A DNA stretch of 64,000 nt, taken from Paraburkholderia xenovorans LB400. GTDB taxonomy: Bacteria > Pseudomonadota > Gammaproteobacteria > Burkholderiales > Burkholderiaceae. Of the stretch, positions 17,297 through 26,330 are shown one piece after another. The DNA lies in contig NC_007952.1 in NCBI RefSeq assembly GCF_000013645.1, positions 2,728,001 to 2,792,000 on the forward strand, read 5' to 3'. A program made the position numbers and the translations under genes. The notes beneath the pieces are model-generated. The model made no database searches. It worked only from the letters and a program-made list of their open reading frames with translations, and was not told the origin of the DNA. Numbering within the stretch: position 1 is the stretch's first letter; each line of letters begins with the position of its first letter.

Positions 17297-18469
17297 TCAG
17301 GCGCTCGCGCCGACCGGCGCGCGCTGCGTACCGACGGCCTCCAGAACCGCTTGTACGACCCGCTCGACGCCCGGCCAGTTCCGCGCGTGTTCGCCCTCGA
17401 CACACCGCTCGGGCGACACGCTGCGATACGGCGGCGGATAGCCCCATATCGCATCGTGCCTGTCCGGTTTCGTCACGCTCCCGCCGATCACCGCGACAGT
17501 CGGCCGGCGAAACGCGGCCGCGACGTGCATCAGCATCGACGAATTCGTCAGCACCACGCCGGCCTGTTCGGTGAGAGCAAACGTGATGCGCATCGGCACC
17601 TCGCCCGCTACCGAGCGGACCGGCACGCCCGGACCCGCTGCGGCGATCGCCTCGGCGGCGCGCGTGCGATCCGCCGCGCTGCCGACGATCACGAAATCGC
17701 CGGCGTCACCGGCTTTGTCGAGCGTCTGCGCGATCTGAGCGAGCGCCGCGCCGACCTGGCGAGCGTCCCAGGCCTTGCTCGGAACCCCGGCCCCGACACC
17801 GACGATCAGCCGCACCGTGCGGCGGCCCGGCACGTCACCCGCCTTCCAGATTTGCGCGGCCGTGGCGCGTTCTTCGTCGGTCAGGAACAGTTGGGGCCGC
17901 GCTTCCGGCAGCGCGGTCGCGCCGAGCAGTTCGCCCTGCGCGAGCGCGGCGCGGCCGCATTGCCGGGCGGCGAATTCGATGTACGTCTGGCACGCACTCC
18001 AGCCGCCGCGATAACCACGCACGCCGACGCGATAACGCACGCCTGTGCGCATCATCAGCAGCGCGCCCATGTAGCTGCCGAGCACGTCGATACCGACGTC
18101 GAAGCCGCCGCGCGCGCGCAGTGCGGCGACCTGCGGAGACTTCCACAGAAAGCGCAGCACGTTGCCGTGCGAGCGGTCCTCGACCAGTTTGTTGTTCCAG
18201 GGCGCGTCGATCTCCACGATCTCATCGACGAAAGGATTGTTCTCGAGAATCGGACGCCCCCAGCTACCCACGCCCGCAATCAGGCGCGTCGTTGGAAAGC
18301 GCTTGCGCAGCGCTTCGAAGAGCGGTGTGGTGGTGAGCAGTTCACCGAAATCGTTCGGGCGCAGCACGAGAATCTCGCGCGGCGTGTCGCGATGCGGGTC
18401 GAACCGTGGACGATGGAACCGGCCGATTATCCAGACCGGCGTTTCGATCAGCAGGCTTTTCCAACCCAT
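17297..18469 (-). CDS. Glycosyltransferase family 9 protein
   Basis: 390 residues from the ATG at 18469, chosen because the upstream in-frame part is unconserved. The N-terminal ILVLRPNDFGELLTTTPLFE is the GT9 signature of ADP-heptose:LPS heptosyltransferases, and the C-terminal NSSMLMHVAAAFRRPTVAVI is the usual nucleotide-sugar-site region. GT9 enzymes build the inner core of lipopolysaccharide at the cytoplasmic face of the inner membrane. This copy stands outside any LPS cluster here, so the acceptor is uncertain. It precedes the SnoaL-like gene by 27 nt. Confidence 0.8.
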   Translation of the reverse strand: MGWKSLLIETPVWIIGRFHRPRFDPHRDTPREILVLRPNDFGELLTTTPLFEALRKRFPTTRLIAGVGSWGRPILENNPFVDEIVEIDAPWNNKLVEDRSHGNVLRFLWKSPQVAALRARGGFDVGIDVLGSYMGALLMMRTGVRYRVGVRGYRGGWSACQTYIEFAARQCGRAALAQGELLGATALPEARPQLFLTDEERATAAQIWKAGDVPGRRTVRLIVGVGAGVPSKAWDARQVGAALAQIAQTLDKAGDAGDFVIVGSAADRTRAAEAIAAAGPGVPVRSVAGEVPMRITFALTEQAGVVLTNSSMLMHVAAAFRRPTVAVIGGSVTKPDRHDAIWGYPPPYRSVSPERCVEGEHARNWPGVERVVQAVLEAVGTQRAPVGASA

Positions 18470-18833
18470 TGCTTCTCCAATGCGGCAGAGGGTTATCACC
18501 ACCGCCGCGTTTCGGTGCGCGCCGGCAGGCGGCCCGGGCGTGCATGGCGCCGTCGCACCGCAGACGCCGCCCGGCTCTCGCTCCGATTGTGCATGGTTGC
18601 CGCAGCGCATTCTGTGGCCGGCCGAACAGAGCCGCCGACTGAAGCATCGCCTTCAGCGGCTCTCAGCCGCCTGACGATCGGCACGGCCGGCGAATACCGG
18701 CAGCAGGCCGCATGCGGCAACTGACTATCACCGTGAGCCACGAATGCCGCCGCCGTCCGGAGCCGGGCACGTCGCGTGCTTCCTCGTACCCTGGTACGAA
18801 GCTAACTGTTCGATAGACAACCAGGAGCCGACA
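18470..18833. other. Divergent intergenic region between GT9 and PRC-barrel genes
   Basis: 364 bases without a supported gene. It should contain both divergent promoters. The only clear structure is the 16-bp inverted repeat at 18784-18799, listed separately. GC content stays high across the gap. Confidence 0.5.
18784..18799. promoter_or_regulatory. Inverted repeat upstream of PRC-barrel gene
   Basis: TCGTACC, two bases, then GGTACGA: a perfect 7-bp inverted repeat 35 bases before the PRC-barrel ATG. Position and symmetry suit an operator for a dimeric repressor, or a 5' leader hairpin. No regulator can be named. Confidence 0.3.
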
Positions 18834-19265
18834 ATGAAAGCAAGAACACTGATCTGCGCGAGCGCTCTCGCCGCCATCTGCGCGTCACAAGGCGCCTATG
18901 CGCAGATTGCCGGGCTGCAACCGCTCGGCGGCACGGTCGAGCAAACCAACGCGCTGCTGAAGGGCTGGAGCGTGCGCCGCGCGCTCGTGGACGAGCCCGT
19001 CTACAACGATCTGAACGACAAGATCGGCAGCATCTATGACGTGATCATTGCGCCGGACCGCAAGGCGACGTATGCCGTCGTATCGGTAGGCGGCTTTCTC
19101 GGCATGGGCAAGCACTACGTGGCGATTCCGGTCGATCACTTCCAGATCCGCGACGGCAATCTGTTCCTTGCCGGCGCAACGAAAGATGCGCTGAAGTCGG
19201 TGCCGGAGTTCGAGTACAACAAGCTCGAAAAAGCGACCCGGCCGCGCAAGGTCAAGGCGGATTGA
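18834..19265 (+). CDS. Exported PRC-barrel domain protein
   Basis: 143 residues with a signal peptide (ALAAICASQGAYA) and a PRC-barrel-like domain. Typical segments are RALVDEPVYNDLNDKIGSIY (where PRC domains show a linker-D-x-x-G-x-I pattern), VIIAPDRKATYAVVSVGGFL and KHYVAIPVDHFQI. PRC-barrel proteins exported by Proteobacteria are often stress-linked, with poorly defined function. An AGGAG lies seven bases upstream of the ATG. An imperfect hairpin at 19284-19315 follows the stop. Confidence 0.78.
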   Translation: MKARTLICASALAAICASQGAYAQIAGLQPLGGTVEQTNALLKGWSVRRALVDEPVYNDLNDKIGSIYDVIIAPDRKATYAVVSVGGFLGMGKHYVAIPVDHFQIRDGNLFLAGATKDALKSVPEFEYNKLEKATRPRKVKAD

Positions 19266-19283
19266 CCAGACGTGAACAGGCAC

Positions 19284-19315
19284 GATGCGAGAGCGAGTTC
19301 TCCCGCTCCCGCATC
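19284..19315. terminator. Imperfect hairpin between convergent genes
   Basis: GATGCG-A-GAGCG pairs with CGCTC-C-CGCATC across a short loop. It lies between the stops of the PRC-barrel gene and the convergent binding-protein gene. No U-tract follows, so a terminator role rests on position. Confidence 0.4.
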
Positions 19316-19335
19316 GGCCGCATCACAACCTGCAC

Positions 19336-20331
19336 TCAGCGATCCGCGGCCGTAACCAGTTGCAGCGGCGTTTCGATCACCCTCGACAGTTCGCTCTGCT
19401 TCTTCTGCTCCATCACCGCCTTCAACGCCACGTCCACACCGAATATGGCTTGCCGCGCGGGGAACTGATTGATCGTGGCGAGCACGCGGCCATCGGCGAT
19501 CAACGGCTTGATCGCCTCGATATCGTTATAGCCGGTGACATAGACGCCGCCCGTTCGGCCCGCGTCGCGAATCGCATCCACCGCGCCCATTGCCATGTTG
19601 TCGTTGCCGCACAGCAGGCCGCGTATCTGCGGATGATCGTTGAGCATCTTCGTGGCAATGTCGCGCCCCTTGCCGTATTCCCACTCTCCGGACTGAACGG
19701 CGACGATGTTGATGCCTGCGGCATTCATCGCGTCCCTGCAACCTTCCGTGCGCTGCTGTGCATTGCGATCGGCCGGACTGCCTTCGATGACGCCCACCTG
19801 ATCGCCCGCATTGAGTCGCCCCGCCAGATAACTGCCGACTTGCTGCGCGCCCTTGCGATTGTTCGGCCCGACGAACGGCACGGAAATCCCGGCCGCATCC
19901 TGGGCGGCCTCGTCGAGCGGGTTGTCGATGGCGATCATGACGATGCCCGCCTTGATCCCGCGCGCGACCACCGCGGTCAACGCCTTCGAATCAGTCGGCG
20001 CGATGACGATCGCGTTCATCTTCGCCTTGATCATCTCTTCGACCATGCGGATCTGGCCAGCGGTATCGCTTTCGGTGGCCGTTGCACGCACCGTCAAACC
20101 GAACTGCGACGCGAAATGCTGCTGGTAATCGCGCGCGGCGTTCGCCATCGCCACGGTGAACGGATCGGTCTGCGACTTCAGCACGAGCGCGATTTTGAGC
20201 TTGCCGCCCTGCACGGGCACGGCGCCTGCCGTGCCGCCAATGCCAATGCCGGCGGCGACCAGCGCGCCGGCAAACAACACGCGACGGCGCATCCGCGAGG
20301 AGGGCTTCCTTCGGGGCGTCTTCTGCGTCAT
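19336..20331 (-). CDS. Second ribose-type periplasmic binding protein, without its own transporter
   Basis: 331 residues from the ATG at 20331, which has an AAGGAGAGA ribosome-binding site. The export signal is arginine-rich (SSRMRRRVLFAGALVAAG) and could be Tat-type. The mature domain closely follows the RbsB product at 5994-6959: shared blocks include NAQQRT, VQSGEWE, LLCGNDNMA, DGRVLAT and the C-terminal KKQSELS. No ABC ATPase or permease lies nearby. The gene starts 53 nt after the stop of the LRR-kinase gene on the same strand, so the two probably share a transcript. It may feed the importer at 3.3-5.9 kb or act as a sensor. Both are inferences. Confidence 0.82.
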   Translation of the reverse strand: MTQKTPRRKPSSRMRRRVLFAGALVAAGIGIGGTAGAVPVQGGKLKIALVLKSQTDPFTVAMANAARDYQQHFASQFGLTVRATATESDTAGQIRMVEEMIKAKMNAIVIAPTDSKALTAVVARGIKAGIVMIAIDNPLDEAAQDAAGISVPFVGPNNRKGAQQVGSYLAGRLNAGDQVGVIEGSPADRNAQQRTEGCRDAMNAAGINIVAVQSGEWEYGKGRDIATKMLNDHPQIRGLLCGNDNMAMGAVDAIRDAGRTGGVYVTGYNDIEAIKPLIADGRVLATINQFPARQAIFGVDVALKAVMEQKKQSELSRVIETPLQLVTAADR

Positions 20332-20384
20332 TGAATCTCTCCTTCCGGGAAGGGCAGGCAGGTGGCCGTGCCGCGTTTCGCCGA

Positions 20385-21773
20385 TCACCGTTCGCCCTTC
20401 AGCGCCAGCAAACGTGCCGTGATTTCGTCGAATAGCGGCCGGCTTTCGATCGTCTCGCTCAGGCAATTGTCCTTCAACTCCACCAATAGCGCGGCGGCGT
20501 CCGCCTGCGAGTGCGGCCAGTCACATCGTTCGAGCAACTCTTCCAGCAGACAACCATATGCCCTTACTTCGAGACGTTGAAGCGCGAGTGCGGTGCTCCC
20601 GTCTTCGGGTGCATAGAAGGAGGCCGCGCCGAAATCGCCCAGCAACGCACGCCCTTGTCCGCCATACAGAATATTGTGTGCGTACAGATCGCCATGCATG
20701 ATGCCCTGTTCATGCAGATGACGCGCCGTCGACGCCATTCCGTACGCAACGCCCAACGCGGAAGCCGCATCGAAACGCGTATCGGCGCCGTAGATATCGC
20801 GCGTGCAGGATTCGAGGCTGGGAGGGCCGGCGAGGTTTCCGAATTGCGGATCGATCAGCTCCATCACGAGGCCGTGCGTGCCCGCCGGATGATCCTTGAC
20901 CTTGCCGATCACCGGGATCAGGTTCGAGTGATCGCCCGCGCGAATGCAGGCGGCCATCTCGCAGTCCGGCAAACCGTCGCTCGTGACCGCGCCCTTGAAC
21001 AGTTTCACCGCGACAGCGCGGGACGCGTCGCGACGACCCGCAAGCTCCGCGCGATAGATGACACCGGAGGCGCCTTCGCCCAACTGCCTTTCGAGTTTCA
21101 ACTCATGCCACGCAATGGCTGCGGTCGGCGCGTCGATCAGCGCCGCCGCTTCGAGCGCTTCGCTGAACGGATTGCCGGCGTACGCCAGCCAGGAGAGCCG
21201 CGGCAGACGCAGCAGCCACGCGGGCAATCCGCCGAGCCGGTTCGCCGCGAGACGCAGCAATTCGAGCCGCGAGCAGGCCGCAAGTTCCTCGGGAAGCGCG
21301 CGCAGGCGGTTGCCTGCCAGCATCAGTTTTTGCAATTGCGTACAGTTGCCGATGTCGGCGGGCAGCGCTTCGATCTCGTTGTCGGTGAGGATCAGCCAAC
21401 GCAGTTGCAATGGCAGCGCTTTGCCGGACACCCGGCGAATGCGATTCGCCTTGAAGCCCACCATGCTCAATTGCGGACACTGCCCCAGCACTTCCGGCAA
21501 CTCGGTGAACGGATTGTCCGACGCGAACAGAATGCGCAGCTTGACCAGTCGTGGCAAATCGTCGGGAAGCGTCGACAGCGCGTTGCCCGACAGGTCGAGA
21601 ACTTCCAGCGTGTCGGCCAGATCGAAAATCTCGCGTGGAAATTCGCTCAGGCCGCATGCCAGTTTGAGGCGGCGCACGCCCGCGAGTTGTCCGGCCCGTA
21701 GTTGTTCAAGTGTCGTCGTCACAGTGGTGGAGAGAGGTCCGGTTGCCGGTGCGCTTCGTATCGAAGGTATCAA
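20385..21773 (-). CDS. Leucine-rich-repeat Ser/Thr protein kinase-like protein
   Basis: 462 residues with no signal peptide or membrane helix. Residues about 30-210 hold around seven leucine-rich repeats of the LxxLxLxxNxLxxLP type (for example EVLDLSGNALSTLPDDL and KLMLAGNRLRALPEEL). Residues about 225-455 form a eukaryotic-like protein kinase domain: glycine loop LGEGASGVIYRAEL, catalytic lysine in VAVKLFKG, catalytic loop HGDLYAHNIL (HGD replacing HRD, with the paired asparagine) and LGDFGAA with the metal-binding aspartate. All key catalytic residues are therefore present. It is followed by the orphan sugar-binding protein and is divergent from ogt. The substrate is unknown. Confidence 0.85.
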   Translation of the reverse strand: MIPSIRSAPATGPLSTTVTTTLEQLRAGQLAGVRRLKLACGLSEFPREIFDLADTLEVLDLSGNALSTLPDDLPRLVKLRILFASDNPFTELPEVLGQCPQLSMVGFKANRIRRVSGKALPLQLRWLILTDNEIEALPADIGNCTQLQKLMLAGNRLRALPEELAACSRLELLRLAANRLGGLPAWLLRLPRLSWLAYAGNPFSEALEAAALIDAPTAAIAWHELKLERQLGEGASGVIYRAELAGRRDASRAVAVKLFKGAVTSDGLPDCEMAACIRAGDHSNLIPVIGKVKDHPAGTHGLVMELIDPQFGNLAGPPSLESCTRDIYGADTRFDAASALGVAYGMASTARHLHEQGIMHGDLYAHNILYGGQGRALLGDFGAASFYAPEDGSTALALQRLEVRAYGCLLEELLERCDWPHSQADAAALLVELKDNCLSETIESRPLFDEITARLLALKGER

Positions 21774-22012
21774 TTCTACTGAGTCGCGCGCCTCGCGCGA
21801 AAACGGTTGTACAGTGACGCATCGTCCGCGTTCCCTTCAAGAAGGCAGCCCGGTGATGGGAGGCCGTTCACGAGGAACGGGACAGCAAGATCCGCAGCGC
21901 CCTCAGAGCGAACAAGGCTCACACTGTCTGTCGTATATCGGCGCGCTTGCCGCGCGCATTCGCAGACCCGCCTTGCAGCATCTGTGCCGCCAACCAGTCA
22001 GGAGCAAGCCAG

Positions 22013-22645
22013 GTGACATACGCCTACAAGCTGATGGATTCGCCCGTCGGCCAGTTGAAACTCGTTGCGAACGGCGAGCGCCTCGCCGCCATTCTGTGGC
22101 AAAACGACAAGCCGAACCGGGTGCGTCTGGGGGAATTGATCGAAGCAAATGACCGGCCTGTCCTGATCGACACCGAACGGCAGCTGAACGAGTATTTTGC
22201 CGGTACGCGGCGCGAGTTCGACCTTCCGCTCGCCTTCCAGGGAACGGAGTTCCAGAAACAGGTCTGGGCCGCGCTGTTGACGATACCGTTCGGCCAGACG
22301 CGCAGCTACGCGGAAATCGCCGTGCAGATCGGCAACGTCAACGCGGTGCGGGCGGCCGGCGCGGCGAACGGCAGGAATCCGATCTCCATCGTGGCGCCGT
22401 GCCACCGGGTGATCGGCGCATCCGGCGACTTGACCGGCTTTGCCGGAGGCCTGGCGAACAAGATGTTTTTGCTGTCGCTGGAGGCTGGGCAGACGTCGCT
22501 CGAAGCGCAAGCCGACCGGCAGACCGACATGTTTGCCGAAGAAGGCAAGGCGAAGGTCGAAGCTCAAGCCAGGCCCGAAGCTCAGACGAAACCCGCACGC
22601 CATGCGCCGAGGCGCGGCACGCAAAGTTCGCTGTTCGGAACCTGA
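22013..22645 (+). CDS. ogt: Methylated-DNA--protein-cysteine methyltransferase
   Basis: About 210 residues. The suicide repair protein transfers O6-methyl from guanine to its own cysteine. The active-site motif is intact in ISIVAPCHRVIGASG, the helix-turn-helix region RSYAEIAVQIGNVNAVRAAG is present, and the N-terminal domain has the YKLMDSPVGQL start. The GTG at 22013 is chosen because AGGAG lies at correct spacing; an ATG 66 bases earlier would add an unconserved leader. A polar, Lys/Ala/Gln-rich tail of about 45 residues follows the catalytic domain and ends RRGTQSSLFGT. Confidence 0.9.
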   Translation: MTYAYKLMDSPVGQLKLVANGERLAAILWQNDKPNRVRLGELIEANDRPVLIDTERQLNEYFAGTRREFDLPLAFQGTEFQKQVWAALLTIPFGQTRSYAEIAVQIGNVNAVRAAGAANGRNPISIVAPCHRVIGASGDLTGFAGGLANKMFLLSLEAGQTSLEAQADRQTDMFAEEGKAKVEAQARPEAQTKPARHAPRRGTQSSLFGT

Positions 22646-22764
22646 GCGGTCGCACGCGGCCCGCCGTCACCGCGTGATGTTGAACGCTTCGTAACAGGCC
22701 ACGTTGACGTGCGCATAAAGCACCTATCCTTAAGAAGCCCCTTGGGCGTCAACAGGAGGATGAC

Positions 22765-23070
22765 ATGCGCATGCTTCTCAACATACGAATCCCGAACGAA
22801 CCGTTCAACGCTTTGGTACGCGATGGCACGGCCGGCCAGGTGGTCGGGCAGATACTGGAAGAGATCAAACCGGAGGCTGTCTACTTCACCGAACAGAACG
22901 GAAGACGCGGAGCAGTGCTCGTCGTGGATATCGACAGCGCATCGTCGATTCCCGCTCTCGCGGAGCCTTGGTTTCTGAAATTCAACGCCGATTGCGAAGT
23001 GCGCATTGCGATGTTGCCGGAAGACCTGATGAAAGCCGGGCTGGATAAACTCGGCGCGAAATGGAAATAG
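22765..23070 (+). CDS. Hypothetical small cytoplasmic protein
   Basis: 101 residues with a strong AGGAGG-type ribosome-binding site eight bases before the ATG. The sequence alternates strands and helices (MLLNIRIPNEPFNALV; AVYFTEQNGRRGAVLVVDID; DCEVRIAMLPEDLMKAGLDK) in a pattern compatible with a ferredoxin-like dimeric alpha/beta barrel. I do not recognise the family. It has its own gap on both sides and no functional neighbours. Confidence 0.65.
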   Translation: MRMLLNIRIPNEPFNALVRDGTAGQVVGQILEEIKPEAVYFTEQNGRRGAVLVVDIDSASSIPALAEPWFLKFNADCEVRIAMLPEDLMKAGLDKLGAKWK

Positions 23071-23186
23071 GGGTTGCCGTCGGCGGCTTGCGGCTCGCGG
23101 CTTGCGGTTCGCGGCTTACGCCGCCGATGGCGATGTCATTACGAAAACACCATCGGGCTACGAGCAGCCGAGCAGGTTCAGGCTCG

Positions 23187-24428
23187 TCATGATCGTTTTG
23201 CCCACTCTTCCTGAAGCATCGCCGCCGCTGCCGTGGCCGCGACCTGGCAGCCCAGGGCGATATGCGCCTCGGCCGTATCTTCGATGAAATCGTGGCTCAC
23301 GCCGCCAATGCTCGGCACGAACATCATGCAGGCCGGCATGCAGCGGGCAATAACCTGCGCGTCGTGCGCGGCGCCGCTCGGCATGCGAATCCATTGGCCG
23401 GGCGCCACCGCATCGGCGGCGCGCGCCAGATGGTCCGCGAGCGCGGCGTGCATGGTCACCGGTTGCATCGGCTCGTCGATCGTCGTCAGTTCGACGCTGA
23501 CCGGGCCTTGTGCATTGAAATCGCGCACCAGATCGGCGAGCGCGTCCTGCATCGCCTGCAAACGCGCGGCGTTCGCATCGCGGAATTGCAGGTACATATC
23601 CGCCGCGCCCGGCACCACGCTGAGCGAGCCAGGGTCGAGGTCGATGCGGCCTACCGTCCAGACGGTATCGGCATCCGCGAGCCGCGCGAACGCTTCGTTC
23701 ATTCTCGGGATAAAAGCCACCAGCGCCGCACCGGCGTCGCGCCGGATCGTCATGGGCGTCGTGCCGGCATGGTTGCGCTGGCCCGTGAAGCGCAACCGCA
23801 ACTCGCGCAGCCCGACGATGGTGGTGACCACACCAATGGACTTCCCAGCGGCCTCCAGCCGGCCGCCCTGCTCGATATGCGGTTCGAGATACGCGACATG
23901 CCGGCCCGGCTCGAAACGCACACGCGGCCGCCCGGCAAGTCCCGCCGCTTCGAGTACGTCCGCGAGCCGTTGCCCTTGACGGTTCGTGGCGTCGCGGATC
24001 GACTCGTCCACGCTATCGCCGACAAAACTGCGACTACCGAGCAGGCCGGAAAACGTGCCCTCTTCATCGATCCACGACGCCACGTCCACCGCGAGATGGC
24101 TCGTCGCCTCATGCTCCGCCAGTGCCCGTGCAATCTCCAGGCCGTAGATCACGCCCATCGCGCCGTCGAGCCAGCCGCCGGTCGGCTGCGTGTCGGTATG
24201 GGAGCCGATCACGAGCGCCGGTCCGCTTTTGCGCGAGCGCCCGAACACGGCTCCCACGCCGTCGATAACGGCGTCGAGCCCCGCTTCCCCCATACGGCCG
24301 GCCAGCCATTCGCGCGACGCCAGATCAACCGGCGAAAGCGCCAGCCGGACGACGCCCGGACCCGTGGCGCCGAAACTGCGCAGCCGTTTGAGATCGGTTA
24401 GCAACCGGTCCGGATCGATCTTCACCAC
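23187..24428 (-). CDS. M20-family N-carbamoyl-amino-acid hydrolase/allantoate amidohydrolase-like protein
   Basis: 413 residues of the Zn-dependent amidase/hydantoinase (M20) family, which hydrolyses N-carbamoyl amino acids, ureidoglycolate precursors or allantoate. Metal-site motifs are GSHTDTQPTGGWLDGAMGV (His and bridging Asp), DEEGTFSGLLGSRSF (Glu pair) and EPHIEQGGRLE. The C-terminal IGGVSHDFIEDTAEAHIALG carries the last metal histidine, and the dimerisation-domain GQRNHAGTTPMTIRRDA is present. The start is a GTG with an AGGAGATG upstream. It is a lone gene, so the exact substrate is open. Confidence 0.85.
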   Translation of the reverse strand: MVKIDPDRLLTDLKRLRSFGATGPGVVRLALSPVDLASREWLAGRMGEAGLDAVIDGVGAVFGRSRKSGPALVIGSHTDTQPTGGWLDGAMGVIYGLEIARALAEHEATSHLAVDVASWIDEEGTFSGLLGSRSFVGDSVDESIRDATNRQGQRLADVLEAAGLAGRPRVRFEPGRHVAYLEPHIEQGGRLEAAGKSIGVVTTIVGLRELRLRFTGQRNHAGTTPMTIRRDAGAALVAFIPRMNEAFARLADADTVWTVGRIDLDPGSLSVVPGAADMYLQFRDANAARLQAMQDALADLVRDFNAQGPVSVELTTIDEPMQPVTMHAALADHLARAADAVAPGQWIRMPSGAAHDAQVIARCMPACMMFVPSIGGVSHDFIEDTAEAHIALGCQVAATAAAAMLQEEWAKRS

Positions 24429-24721
24429 GTGTTCATCTCCTTTGATTGTGGGTTCACGCTAGCTAGCGGGCGTGATTGCGCGGCGGGTCAGCGTCCGCAC
24501 ATGGCCTGGTGACATTCCACAAGCGGCCAACTTCGCACGCGGCGCTTCGTGGTACGTACTAAAGCGCTGAGAGAGGCCTGCCGTGGGCGCCACGTCTCTC
24601 GTCATGGATCCGGTCGTCAATGTTTTCGCCGGCGGCTGCGTTGTCTGCGCATGATAGCCGCAGGCGCTTGAAACTTCACTGACCTCGCGTCGCGGCAGCG
24701 ATGTCGGCCTGACACGCACAC

Positions 24722-26308
24722 TCAGAATCTGGCGAAGAAAGCCCGCGCCGCCACCATGCAGGACGACGCGACCAGTTGGCCATGATAGGCCCGCAGTACC
24801 GCTGACACGCCGCCATCGGCCGCGCCGCCGGCCACGGCCTGACTCGCAACCTCGGCCTTCGCGCTCGCGAAACCGCGCTTGATGGGCGCGTACGGATCGC
24901 CAGGCCCGGCAACGGCAGAATCCACATCCAGCACCGACGTAAGCCCTGCGGGCACATGAGCGTTCTGCCAGTACGCCTGCTCGATACGCGCATTGAAAAA
25001 GAACACCGTGGGATCAGCCTCGCCGCCGCACAAAAGAACCGGCGCACGCGGCAACCAGTTGCGCAAGTCGTTGCGCCTGAACGCCTGACGCAACGGATGC
25101 AGCGGACTCGGTGCCGGCTCCATCGCTGCCGTCGCGTGGGGAAATGCACCGTCGGGATTGGCGGCGGCGTCTTCCAGAAGAGTCAGGCGATAGGCATTGC
25201 GCACGAGATTGGCCTTGCCGAACCCCGCCGCGAACAGCGGCGTCAATACCGGCGGCGTCAACGACGGCATAGCGGGTGGCGTCATCGAGGCGAACTGCGG
25301 CGCGGGCGGCGTGCTGTCAAAAAGTTGCGTCGACGGCAGTTTGCCTGCGGCGATCAACTTGTTGAGCGGCTGCGCGCCCGGCAGCAACGTCTCTATTCCA
25401 GATGCGTAAGCGGCGTCGAAGAAGTCGCCGGCCCGACGATAGATATCCCCATAAGCACGCTGGTAACTCGTCACGATCAGCGTCGCGAAGAGCGTCGAAC
25501 CCAGGTTGACCTGGCCTTCGATGAGCGCGTCGGCAATAGCGGCAAGCGCATACGGACCGGAACCCGGCGCGGACGCGGTTACTTTCACGCCTGCCGCCTG
25601 CAACGCGCGATGCGTCGCCAGGGCAACGAAGCCGCCCTGCGAATAGCCGGTGACGAATAGCTTGCCGTTCTCGTGTGCTCCACTGTCCGGCTTCACCTCG
25701 GCGAGCGCGAGGCGCGCCGCCTGCAGCGAGTCGACCATATCGGCCGATTGCTGGTCGGCGTTCAGATACGGGTGGTACGGCAAATCGGAGCCGGCATAGC
25801 CCGCATAGTTGGTCGCCACGACGATATAGCCCTGCGCCGCATACATGGCGGCCACGCTCAGGCCTTCCCCGGCGCCGTCGCCGTTGCCGGGATCCGTTCG
25901 CGTGATATCGGCGAGGTTGTAGTTGCGGTACGCGGTGGTGCCGTGCGCGTAGAGCATCAGCGGACGCGCTTCACTACATGCCGCCGAAGGCCCCGACGGA
26001 ATCATCAATGCGCCGCTCGCGTTCGTGGACTCGCCCGCGCCGCCGATGGTCCGGTAGCGAAAGCTCACGATCTCGATACCGCACGTGGGCGCGCCGGCAA
26101 TCCGCGCGAGTTGCCGGCCGCCCGCGCTCGACGCCAGCAAGGTCGAAAATTCCGACGCGCTCAGCATGAGCGTGACGTGGCGTTCGATAAGCTGGCCGCG
26201 TGCCTTGCACGCTTCGTGACAACCGGAGCCGCCCTGCGCGGCGGCACTCGTGTTCAACGTGATGCATGCCAGCAACCCGAGGGCCGCGTTTCGCATTGCT
26301 ACAGACAT
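24722..26308 (-). CDS. Secreted alpha/beta hydrolase, lipase-like
   Basis: 528 residues with an N-terminal signal peptide (ALGLLACITLNTSAAAQ). The alpha/beta-hydrolase core has the nucleophile elbow VTGYSQGGFVALATH, the preceding oxyanion strand PLMLYAHGTTAYRNY and, near the C-terminus, VLLCGGEADPTVFF for the acid residue. A histidine in LRAYHGQLVASSC is a candidate triad member. A proline-rich insert (QFASMTPPAMPSLTPPVLT) interrupts the core. The fold resembles fungal/actinobacterial secretory lipases. It lies immediately downstream of the LysR gene, with a 22-nt gap on the same strand. Confidence 0.78.
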   Translation of the reverse strand: MSVAMRNAALGLLACITLNTSAAAQGGSGCHEACKARGQLIERHVTLMLSASEFSTLLASSAGGRQLARIAGAPTCGIEIVSFRYRTIGGAGESTNASGALMIPSGPSAACSEARPLMLYAHGTTAYRNYNLADITRTDPGNGDGAGEGLSVAAMYAAQGYIVVATNYAGYAGSDLPYHPYLNADQQSADMVDSLQAARLALAEVKPDSGAHENGKLFVTGYSQGGFVALATHRALQAAGVKVTASAPGSGPYALAAIADALIEGQVNLGSTLFATLIVTSYQRAYGDIYRRAGDFFDAAYASGIETLLPGAQPLNKLIAAGKLPSTQLFDSTPPAPQFASMTPPAMPSLTPPVLTPLFAAGFGKANLVRNAYRLTLLEDAAANPDGAFPHATAAMEPAPSPLHPLRQAFRRNDLRNWLPRAPVLLCGGEADPTVFFFNARIEQAYWQNAHVPAGLTSVLDVDSAVAGPGDPYAPIKRGFASAKAEVASQAVAGGAADGGVSAVLRAYHGQLVASSCMVAARAFFARF

Positions 26309-26330
26309 GTGACGCTCCAGCTTGTTGGTA

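Noticed and set aside
23083..23118. Degenerate repeat of GCGGCTTGCGGCT-type units
   Set aside because: Only about three imperfect copies; too short and diverged to report as a repeat.
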